A stretch of DNA of 64,000 nucleotides from assembly GCF_918797505.1 (NCBI RefSeq), contig NC_092797.1, positions 36,531,372 through 36,595,371 on the forward strand. Reading direction: 5' to 3'. This stretch comes from Bemisia tabaci. Its lineage: Eukaryota > Arthropoda > Insecta > Hemiptera > Aleyrodidae. Both the position numbers and the translations under genes were made by a program. Of this stretch, positions 1 to 10,500 are shown piece by piece (position 1 is the stretch's first letter; each line of letters opens with the position of its first letter). The notes beneath the pieces were generated by a model, which was not told the origin of the DNA, made no database searches, and saw nothing but the letters and a program-made list of their open reading frames with translations.

Positions 1-1
1 T

Positions 2-1279
2 GATAACTATAGAGGACTGTCGGTTGCAGGTACCCTGAGCAAAGTGTATGGAAAAATCTTGAAAGCAAAAATTGAAGAGGAGTGGAAAGAACATGAAGCG
101 GAAGAGCAAGCAGGTTTCAGAGCCGGTCGGTCAACGATTGATCACTTATTTACCATCATCCACGTCATAGAGAAAAAGAAGGGAGTTGGCCAGGAATTAC
201 ATCTAGTGTTTGTGGATCTCCAGAAAGCTTACGATAGTGTGCCATTGATGAAACTTTGGGAAGCCTTGAACAAAAGGGGTTTTAGTGGGGGACTAATTAG
301 TGCTATTAAGGAATTTTATGGTGGGGCTTTCTCTAGGGTTAAATCGCATGGGGAGTTATCGTTGGGGTTTTTAATTACTAAAGGACTGAAACAAGGGTGT
401 TGTTTGTCGCCAACCTTATTTAAAGTGTACCTGGAAGAAGTTTTAAAGGAATGGAAAAGATGCTGTTCGGGAATGGGCGTCCCGCTACGTGAAGATGGCA
501 CCCTTTATACTCTGTGCTTTGCTGATGATCAGGTGGTAATAGCTCAGGACGAAGAAGATGCGAATTACATGACGCGGAAGCTAGTGGAAGTATACCGAAA
601 GTGGGGAATGGAAGTAAATGTGGTTAAGACGGAGAAGTTGGTTATCGGTGGTGATCAGCAAAGCATTGAACTGGAGGATGGCCGGAAGATCCTGGACTGT
701 GAAGAGTATAAATATCTCGGAGTTTGGTTAACTAAGGACGGAAATTTGGATCGGGCCATTAAAGATCGGAATGTGCAAGGCAGGAAAGCTATCGCGATGC
801 TAAATGGGGTTCTCTGGGACCAGAGTATCTCCAAGGAGACCAAAAGGAAAATTTACAACGTCATCGTGAAGAGTATCGTAACTTACGGGAGTGAGGTCTG
901 GCAACTTAAGAAAAGAACTGAAGACATGCTTAGGGCAACCGAGATGGACTTTTGGCGAAGGTCTGCTGGGATATCGAGAAGAGAGCGTATCCGCAATGAA
1001 AGGGTACGCGAGATAATGGGTGTGGAAAAGGACATCGTGCACGATATCAGGTCCAAGCAGTTGGTCTGGTATGGACATGTGCGAAGGATGGCAGATGATC
1101 GGTTGCCCAAGCAGGTCTTCGATTGGGTTCCTCCCGGAAGGCGACGGCGTGGACGTCCTGTGAAAGGTTGGCGACAAGGGGTGGAGGAGGAGATCAGAAG
1201 GTGCCAATTGCCTGATGATCTCTGGGAGGATAGGGGGCAATGGCGATTGGGCGTCGCAGAGCGCGAGGCGGCGCTATAA
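2..1279 (+). CDS. Non-LTR retrotransposon reverse transcriptase, 3' part (5' end outside window)
   Basis: The frame is open from the first bases of the window to a TAA at 1277-1279, so this is the C-terminal part of a longer ORF2-like protein. Reverse-transcriptase motifs appear in order: NYRGLSV (about nt 5), GFRAGRSTIDHL (about nt 113), FVDLQKAYDSV with the first catalytic Asp at nt 215-217, GLKQGCCLSP (about nt 386), the catalytic FADD with its two Asp codons at nt 524-529, and YLGVWL (about nt 713). After the RT domain comes a C-terminal region with TYGSEVW, WYGHVRRM and PPGRRRRGRP, a layout I know from RTE-like and related LINE elements of insects; the exact clade is inference. The element lies in the intron upstream of receptor exon 1493..1537, in the same orientation. 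No stop or frameshift is seen in this part, so it may be young. A broken relative lies at 27612-28060. Confidence 0.9.
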   Translation, partial: DNYRGLSVAGTLSKVYGKILKAKIEEEWKEHEAEEQAGFRAGRSTIDHLFTIIHVIEKKKGVGQELHLVFVDLQKAYDSVPLMKLWEALNKRGFSGGLISAIKEFYGGAFSRVKSHGELSLGFLITKGLKQGCCLSPTLFKVYLEEVLKEWKRCCSGMGVPLREDGTLYTLCFADDQVVIAQDEEDANYMTRKLVEVYRKWGMEVNVVKTEKLVIGGDQQSIELEDGRKILDCEEYKYLGVWLTKDGNLDRAIKDRNVQGRKAIAMLNGVLWDQSISKETKRKIYNVIVKSIVTYGSEVWQLKKRTEDMLRATEMDFWRRSAGISRRERIRNERVREIMGVEKDIVHDIRSKQLVWYGHVRRMADDRLPKQVFDWVPPGRRRRGRPVKGWRQGVEEEIRRCQLPDDLWEDRGQWRLGVAEREAAL

Positions 1280-1492
1280 TCGCGACTTTATGTATGTGTG
1301 TATGTAAAATTAGAATGACACCTTTTAGAACCTGCTTTAATTGAACAATGAGGTAAGTTTTCCAACTCTGCAATAGTCCGTAAATCCATAAATATCGCCG
1401 GAGCTTTAAAAAAACAGCATTGCAGTTTGAAATAGTGCATATGTATGGACTGTATGTTAATTTTCAATGATGTACTGTTTTTTTTTTTCCAG
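1280..1492 (+). other. Retrotransposon 3' tail and end of receptor intron
   Basis: A short tail with TATGTATG-type repeats follows the reverse transcriptase stop; similar repeats end the broken copy near 28060. The rest is ordinary AT-rich intron, finishing with a T-rich tract and AG at 1491-1492, the acceptor of the next receptor exon. No coding signal is seen. Confidence 0.6.
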
Positions 1493-1537
1493 AATCTGAA
1501 GGATCAAATTTTGACGACTAACGTTTGGCTTGAACAC
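1493..1537 (+). CDS. nAChRalpha2: nAChRalpha2 exon: NLKDQI...VWLEH segment (45 nt)
   Basis: These are fifteen codons starting Asn-Leu-Lys-Asp and ending Val-Trp-Leu-Glu-His, preceded by a long T tract and AG (1491-1492) and followed by GTAAGT. Receptor genes of this family commonly have a 45-nt exon here. It encodes the start of ligand-binding loop D, including its Trp. Phase 0 at both ends. It is too short for an ORF scan and was found by motif. Confidence 0.95.
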
Positions 1538-4500
1538 GTAAGTTTGTAAATTTAATTTCATGAGATTTGTACGTAGTCTTAGTCAGGGGAATAAAGCTCG
1601 CTAGTCCACTCGCGCATAATTTCGTCAAGGCAATTTTTTTGGGAATTGCATTGAAAAATTGAATTTCTAAATTTCGAGAGAAAACTGTACCTCTAGTTTC
1701 ATGAAGAATGATATCTACCTAGGTCAGTTGCATGCTAATTTACATACATAAGAGCCGCTTTCATAGCGCTCCTTGGCGCTCTGTGACGCCTAACCGCCAC
1801 AAAACTCGGTCCTCTCATAACTCGTCGGGGAGTTGCCATGCATGCCCATTTTTTTGTTTTAATTTTTCAAATTCATAGCTTTTGTTTCAGTTGAGAATGG
1901 GCATGGCGCTTCACGCCCTGGTTGTGTTTATCTCTTTTTTAGCCTTATACGTACCCATTTGTTTTTTATTCATCGTATTTTACCGTTTCATAAAGAATTA
2001 GTATTCGAATGGGAAAATCAGCATCACATATCGTCGCCCCTCACCTTGAAAAAAGAATCTCGGTGTATTTACTAAGAAAAGGGTAAAATTACCATCAAGA
2101 ATTCAGGGTTCTATTCGATCCTAGTTTTTTCTTGGTAAAATTACCATTTATGGAATTGGTAATTTTACCAAGGATCTCGGTAAAATTAATGAACTATCTC
2201 GGTAATTTTACTGGACCTTGGTAAAAACGCCTATGTTTTTTATCGACTGTAGTAAAATTACCGAGATAAAATGGCAAAGTTACCGGGAATTTATTACCAA
2301 TAAAAGTGGTATTCTTACCTGAAAAAAACAGTAAAAATACCGGTTTTTAGGTAAGTTTACCAGTCTGTCTTGGTAAAATTACCAATAATTGGTAAAAAAA
2401 AGTGAGATGGTAAAGGTACCAACGGACCTTGGTAAAAACGCCGAGAATTTTTTTTCAGTGCAGACGTAAGGGCGTATTTCACTTTCTGCGTCGAGCCTTG
2501 CTGTAAGTATTAATCCACGTTTTCTGGGGCTCATGCAAACATCGAGACACGCCCTTACACCAGAGGAGCAACTTCATGCCAAAAAGTTTCCTCTTCCCGA
2601 ACGGGATGCACGGCGATGCAGTTGGCGCAGCATCCGGATTTCAAGGAATCCCGTCTGCTAATTCCGCCGAGAGTAATTCCCGATGAGGTCGCGTAATAAA
2701 AATGGAAAAGGAAAAGCTCCGCACCTCGAATTCAATTTTTCTTTGTTATTGCGGTACACACATATTTTCCCGCGCTCGCTACCCACTCCGCGGCTCTTTG
2801 TAATTCTCCGCGTAAAGGGCATAAATAAAGACGGGAAGTGAATAGATGTTACCCTTTCGCGCTTTTCATCCCCCCCGCCCCCGCCCCCGCCCCCGCCACC
2901 ACCTTGCGACTTGGTTCCTATTTTATTTCGTGTTGCCGAGTTAAGTATGTTAGCCGGGAAGCCTTTACGAGAGGCCGAAGAGCGGCGGTCCCCCGTTCGG
3001 AATCGACTTTTATTCCCCCATCGGTACTAAACATGAATACATTATTCGCCCCCCCCCCCTCTCTCACCACTATGGAAAGACCTAACTGAATTTTCAAGCG
3101 TGTACCGCACTGTCAAACGAAAACCTTAAAACTACGTAAGGTTTATATCGGACTTGAGCGGTTATTGCGGAGTTCAGAGGGGGTTTGGGGTCGCGAGTCG
3201 CGAGGCTGTTACGCGCTTTTGCGGCGCGAGTCCTGTATTGATTCCGCGTCTGTGGCCTCCGTTCGCGCTGATGGAGTTAACGAGAGAGGTTCGAGAATGG
3301 GTTCGCGAAAAAACTCGCGCCGCGAAGGCGCGGAGGCGCTGTTAACGGAGACGCCGTGGCGGATAAAAGCAGTGGCGTAGCGTGACTTGCGATATATCGA
3401 TTGTTATGCCATTTAAACCTGTGGTAAAGAATCGATTTTTAAGGTGTTCGCTGCGAACACCCTGTTTATCGATCCTTTTCCATAGGTTTAAATGGCATAA
3501 CAATCGATATATCGCAAAGCACGCCACGCCACTGGATAAAAGAGGCGGAGACGCGGAGGTTCTTTTGGCTCTCGCGTGATTTTAACCGGAGAATCCCTCG
3601 CTCAGGAGCGAACTCGCGGGCTGCCTTTGAACATCTTTTTCCCGAAGGGATATCCACAAGGCTTGCATCGCGATTAGGGAAGGTTTGTGGGGACTGGGGC
3701 CGAAAACAAAGGATAAAGAAATAATGGAGCTCGTCCCCCTTTTTTCAGGAATAACCACTTAGGGACCATTCAAGTTTATTACGTTTATTATGCGAAAAGA
3801 AGAAAGAACCTTCGTTATTTGAATACGGGCTTGTTCTCGGTATAGAGATCTGATCCCTGAATCGCACGAACCGGTCTCTTCGGTTAATAGAACTGAAGAT
3901 TTTGTAAACTCGTTACTAGAAAACCACGAATTTCCATTTTTTTTTCCAAGAAAGGACGTGTACCCCCGGAGTTATCCCCCAAAATTGTTCTACTACCCAA
4001 ATTTTTTGGATGATACGGACATTTCCAATTAATTTTGGTAGCACTGCAACATTTGGGTTTGTAACTTACTTTATCGGGATACTATCACAATTAATTGTTA
4101 TACTACCACAATTAATCGGAGTATTACCACAATTAATTGGGAATGTCCATATCATCCAACTGTTGGGACTTAACCCCTGCCTCTTTTTTTCAAAGGCCTT
4201 TTTTGGCCCTAACTTTGATCGAAAATTAAAATGGCCTAGGATAATGCTATGTATGCCCATATCCCCTGGTAAAAATTGGCAGTAGAATCTGTGTTCCAAA
4301 ATACCATAGACCTACAGCCGGCTGTAAGATTTCCAATAGCTTCTATAGCCGGCTACACAATTTCTTATAGCCTTTAATAGCCGATGGCGACCAAGCAAGA
4401 GCCAGGCGATGAAGTCTATGCTAAACGTTATACTAATTACGGATGCTAGGACCTAGTGAGTTTTTGGATTACTGCGATGAAGTCTATGCTAAACGTTATA

Positions 4501-7500
4501 CTAATTGCGGATGCTAGGACCTAGTGAGTTTTTGGATTACTGCTCTCTTTTTGGGCCGTAGTATCTTGATTTATTTTGCGAGGAAAGCTCCGTACTTTTG
4601 ATGGATGCCTGCCATTCCTAATATATTAGAGCACCTTCAGTTTCGTATGATACTGTGCAATACCTCTGGTGTGAAATAGTTGCTTCAAAGCGCCGTGGCA
4701 CGCTGCGGCGCGGCAGGCGGGCAGCCAGCACGAAACGCGCTAGCGCCTACAAACCTAACAGGGATACTTCACGCGTTGCGCAATGCGTGAAGTATCCCTG
4801 TTAGGTTTGTAGACGCCAGTGCGTCGCCGCTCCGCTTTGTGTCACGCTCTAATATTTAATCTGGCGGAGTCTGCGTTATTCAACTTATGATTTTGACTTA
4901 TGATTCACATCCTGTATGGATTATTCTCATTTTAATTGATGAAAAAAATATGTATTAAAGGAAAATATAATGTGTGCTTCGTAAATATTAAGGTGGTTCC
5001 GTATCAAACTTAATGATTTCCAAAGCACACGAATTTCTACACAATTTCTTATAGCCTTTTATAATCGATAGCGAAAAAGCAACAGCCCGGCGATAAAGTG
5101 TAAAGCCTGGCGATAGGAACTATAGCCCGGCTGCATAATTTTTTATCGCTTCGAATAGCCCGGCCGTGTGATTTTCTCCGCATTCTACAGTCAGCTATAT
5201 GATTTTCTGTAGCCTTCTTTAGCCGGCTATAAGAATTCTTGTATGGTATTTTGAAACGCAGCTCTTATCGCCAATTTTTACTAGGGTCAACTCTTCATAA
5301 TCTACCCTGTAAGAATATTTCTGTGCTTGAGGTATTAGTTTCTCGCTCCCTTAGTTCTAGAGCTTTTTGCCTGATTGACCGACGCAAAATGGGGGAGTTT
5401 GGTCATACTTGAAGAATTGCGCTTTTTTCGGTCACAAAGATACTTTTTCAGAGGCGAGCCCATAAGCAACTACCACTTGTTTCTTTGAACAAGTTTTAAA
5501 GGATAACATCTCAGCACAAAATTGTCTTGTAAACAGTGTATACTATACTTATAAACTTTGAATTTTACGTGGCTTTGCTACACAAAAGCGAGTATTCTTC
5601 GGAAACTTCCAATTCATACGAGTCTTCACTGCCTCGCTGTATGTGACTGACTTCTTCCAACATTTTAAAATACATTGGCATCAACCGGAGACACTGAGAG
5701 ATTTCTTATTGTTGCAGGAATGGGAGGATCACAAATTTCGATGGGATCCTGCCGAGTATGGCGGCTGCAAGGAACTTTATGTTCCCTCGGAACATATCTG
5801 GCTTCCGGATATTGTTCTCTACAACAAGTAAGTTCTCATTAGTACCTCTTTTCATCCAATACTACTCGGATCATTCAGACTCGTGTCTGCTCTCTGCCGA
5901 GAGAGCTCCCGAGATTATTTCACTAAATTGGACTGCATTTTGCAATTTTGAACTATAAATTCTGGCTCCTCTGGAAAAACACATATGTGAATAGGGAAAC
6001 TAATGGCACGTACGTTATTTTTAAACCGGGCCAGAATTTATAGTTCCAAATTGTAAAATGCAGTCCAATTATCGAGAAAGAAACCTAAACTTGGACAGGC
6101 CGTCAAATTTCAAACAAAATGTAGTACTTACCGTACCATTGATCATTTTTATTTGAAAAAAAGAATGCAAAATGATGATTACAGGGCTGATGACTCCCCA
6201 ATACATACCCCCTCTCATTGGGACGGGCACTTTGATCGTCTATCGAGGCCTATAATAGCGCGCATCATCGGCAATCTTGAATATCATCGTCAGATTAGGT
6301 TCTGCAACAAATTTCCGGGTCTTTTAACGTCATTTCACCCGCCTCATTCCCGCTCACCTCATCCTACCGCACCTCCCACCATATCCCCCTTTCGTCCGCG
6401 GTCTAGGCGTCCCGTTTTCAATCGCTCCAGGCCGCTTTAATCATATTAGTGCACGAGGAAGGCCGTCTCTCCACCTCGTCATAGACACTGCGGCCGGAGA
6501 ATTTTGCCGTGATGAGGAATGACAGCGTATGGACGTTTAAACATCATCTGGATTACATTTTACAATAAGGAACCACTATTTCTGGCTCATTTTAGAAACA
6601 ACATAAATATGCCATTGCTTTTTCAGTGCAGATACGTGCTTCTATGGAAGAGTCAGAGATAGTGGTTCCTTATTGCAAAATGTAATCGATCTTTTCTTCT
6701 TCGATTTGTTTCGCATTTTCTAGGAAACTTGTAAATACTTTCCTACCAATTTTTAAATATTTTTTCCCACAATTTTATCTAAAACGTTTGAATAATTTAA
6801 AGAAAAATATTCATACTTATTGTCGAAAGTAAATATTGTACCCGGGTTAATCTGGCAACATTTCAACGTTCATATGGTGTTCTCCGTGTGCACGGCGCAG
6901 AATACCGTTTACTAACACCAGAATAACCCAAGCCTAGGGATGCGAGCTCCCGATTACGATGTTGTGAAGTTGGATCCCTTCGTCGTCACCAAGGAATTTG
7001 TTTTAAATAGGATCACCTAAAAAAATGCAGACCAAAGAGAACACAACATCTAAACCTGCATCGGATTTTTAATATTCATCTTGCCACAAGACGAAAAGCA
7101 TCAGCATTGGAGGCTGGCACCCTTGCCGCAGCGCAGCCCGACCAAAAAACGCTTCGTGGGAAACTTTTTCTTGACGTGTCGCAGTATCAGATCCTCACAC
7201 CTCAGATCACTCGTTTTGGTCCGTTTAGGTACTCGTGACGAGACTCAAACCACTCCCCTCTACAGTATGAGTATCCTTATGTAATTTAATTTTTGAAGCG
7301 TCCAGTAAGAATACTACTTAACTTCAAAAATTTTAAAGATTTGCTGTATTGGAGAGATGTGGTTCATAAGACTGAACGCAAATCATATTTTCATATACTT
7401 TAAAACGAATTTTTTTGATCTCTCATTAGGTTAAAATCGACAAATGTTGTTCCATTAAAAAATGCCTTAATTCTAGAGCTTTCAATCACTTATAGATTCT

Positions 7501-10500
7501 TGACGAAAATCCAAAAGTTTATTCGTCACACTGCACCTCTTGGTCTCTGCATGATTCAAATCGATTTTTCATATATTCTGTATTTTCCCCCACACATCTG
7601 GGTCGTTTTTGAACTGAACAATTCAATAATGAGCTTCTTCTAATACCGCTATATTGGGGAAGGCATTATAAAAGCTATAAGATGCCTAAACACATCGTGA
7701 TGAATGCTGTACCCTCCGTACACAGGTGCTCTACGGTTCCCGCGTATAAAGGAAATTGTTTTCCTAATTTACTAAAGTAAATGAGCTTGACGGGGTTGGT
7801 CTCGCAACGACGCTTATATACATTCATTAACGCGCTTCGACTTTTTACAGAATTACACGGTGCAGGGTTACAAGCCGCCGGCAATAATTCACTTGGTTGG
7901 ACTGGTTATTGGATCGAGGAGGAAGAACGTACCTTCAGCCCTTATCAATTTTCCATTGTTGCCATGAACAAAATCAACGTTACTTTATCGCGACGGGTGG
8001 CACCCTTTCTTCTTAGAATTAAAATGTTTCGATCCATTTTGAAACAGATTTCATTTGAATACTTCAGAAAAACTGATAACTATTTTGCCGCCCCCTTTTC
8101 ATTGGTTTTGAAACATCAATAAAAACTATCAAGTGAACGTGCCAGCGGAGGAGGGGTGCATAAGACGCGTTTACTCGTGTTGAACACATTTTTTGGGAAA
8201 GCCCTGTCAACACTACTAGCAAAAAGTCACGGAACTTTGCGCGAAAGTCAAGTTTCGTAAACCTATCTCTATTCGGACAAGGCCTTCCATTCATAAGAAA
8301 TGAACAAAAAAATTATGAAGGAACAAACACAAAATTTGGTTTAATGATTTTACTTCCGCCGCCGCGCCGCGCCGACCGCATCGGCGCAATGCGTGAAGTA
8401 TTCACGCAGTCTTGTAGGCGCTATGCGTTTCACGCTGACCGCACTGTGTTTGGCGTAATGCGTGAAGTATTCATGCATTCTTGTAGGCGCTATCCGTTTC
8501 ACGCTGACCACAATAACCGGACTGTGTTTGATGCAATGCGTGAAATATTCGTGCAGTCTTTTATAGGCGCTAATATGTGTTACATGCCGATTGCCGCGCC
8601 GAGGCTTCTCCTTTTCATCTCAAGTCCTCGTCATCATTTCTCCCTGAGTCGCGCCGTCCCAGGCCAAATTGTGTGTTTGGTTTCTCTCTTAACTCGACTA
8701 ATAAAGGCTGTCTCTTGTATCACTGAAAGACGACAAAATTAGAAATTACTATACTCTCTGGAAATGAGAGATTTTGTAGCCTTTTCTCGTTTGTAATTTT
8801 TTTTTCTAAATCCGATTTTTTTATGCCTACATTTAAAAACATTGCAAAATTTGCCGCCCCCTAGATTTGCCGCCATGGGCCGCAGCCCATGTGGCCACTC
8901 CCTTAATCCGGCCCTGGTAGGCTTACCCCTGACTTTGTTAAAATCCAAATGCACCATGCTCTTGATTTTAAATCTTCGGAACTCGATATAATAGTACTCT
9001 GATTACGGATGGGACATGCTTTTTTGAGGCATGGCAGTGAGTTAGGTGCTTAACAAAAATCAGTCTAACTACATCAGACATTGCCTAATTTCGTGTTATA
9101 TTCCATTCGTTCAACTGAAACATACGAATCAATTTTCATGTAATATTTTTAGAGAAAGCATGCAACAAAGCCACGTCTAGTTACCTCCTGTCGTCCAGGG
9201 AGTTTTAATGAACGACCCAAGAAACGCACCGATAACTCCAATTCTGCCGTGCCAAGGAAGAACGCCGTATGAACATTCGTGAGTTGCCAAATTTCCTCCG
9301 ATAAAATGTTTATTTCTCCGGAGAGTCATGAATATTTTTCCTTAAAATTTTCAGGAACTTCAGGTGAAATGGAGATGTTGCATGTGTGAGGGATTTGCGA
9401 TTTGAGTGTTGACTCTTATGTAAAAGATCGCGAGAAACACGATGGTGCCACTGGTTTTCTCTGAAATCATCTCCCAAGCTCAAAAAAAGCTCTCATAGTG
9501 AGGCCAAAATGGAGGGGATATGCCACCCTACCCTGAGAGTCCACCTCTACATCAAGACAAACTCTCCATGCAAATATAGGGAGCAGATACATTAGCAGTG
9601 ATGCCGTGTTTTCAGTTTTAGAGTCCCCAAATGAAGTGGCAGCCCTGTCAATGTATTTGCTCCCTATCTTTGCATGGAGAGTTTGTTTTGATGTAGAGGT
9701 GGACTCTCAGGGTAGGGTGGGATATCCCCTCTATTTGGCCTCAACTTGAGAGCTTTTTTTGAGTTTGAAAGTTGATTTCAGAGAAAACCAGTGGCACCAT
9801 CGTGTTTCTCGCGAACTTTTACATGTGAATCAAGCAGTCAAATCGCAAATTCCTCACACATGCAATATCTCCATTACGCACTTTATCTGAAAAATTGAAA
9901 CGAAAATTTTCGCAAGTTTACCAGGAAATTCGTGTTTTATCAAAGGAAATTTGGCAACGCCCGAAGGTTCATACGCCGTTTTTCCTTAGGACGGCAGAAT
10001 TTCCCGCTCCTATTTTCAACGTGTAAACGCGACTTCACGGCCGTTTCGCCTCCGAGAGATGGCATCATGGCGGATGACCGATATTATTTTTTAATAAACC
10101 TTTATCTGAATTCATTTTTAACGACCACTATCGGCAGTTAGGCGGCGGGTCTAAATCCTTCGCGGCCCGGACTCCCAGCCGGGGTCAATTTTTTCTCGCG
10201 TAATTTTTCCGGCTCCGCGGTTTTTATCGCTAACGAGCGATGTCCGAGCCCAGCTAAGCGATTCTCAAATGGCGATTCGTTCGTTGAAATTCAGTTTACA
10301 CGGGTCGTTACGCCCCGCCGAGGAGTTTAATGACAGCTCCGATGCCATCGTGAAAAACTCGCCCCCTGGTTAATCCATATTTTCAGGATTAGTATCGCGC
10401 TGCGCTATTAAGGGTTCATACCGGTTGTGCGGGAAGCTCATTTCGCTCGGAATTTCTTCCTGTCCCGTCGTCTGTGAAAAGAAATAACTCTGCTATTAGA

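Larger units (their letters stand above)
4264..5286 (-). repeat. Element P, copy 1 (full length, about 1 kb)
   Basis: Inverted ends CCCTGGTAAAAATTGGC and GCCAATTTTTACTAGGG extend for about 60 bp into similar sequence (CAAAATACCATA and its complement). It is flanked by the dinucleotide TC on both sides. Subterminal AGCCGGCTATA-like motifs repeat many times. The middle holds a long palindrome (4743-4817). Its order is the reverse of the copy at 30183..31133. It has no ORF of transposase type, so it is non-autonomous. Confidence 0.85.

Noticed and set aside
800..1240. 146-codon - strand ORF
   Set aside because: Antisense shadow of the reverse transcriptase.
7781..8122. 113-codon ORF in intron
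   Set aside because: No domain, no similarity recognised, AT-rich codon use like the surrounding intron.
8344..8742. 132-codon ORF with internal repeats
   Set aside because: Its repeats are the three tandem DNA units; the reading frame is incidental.
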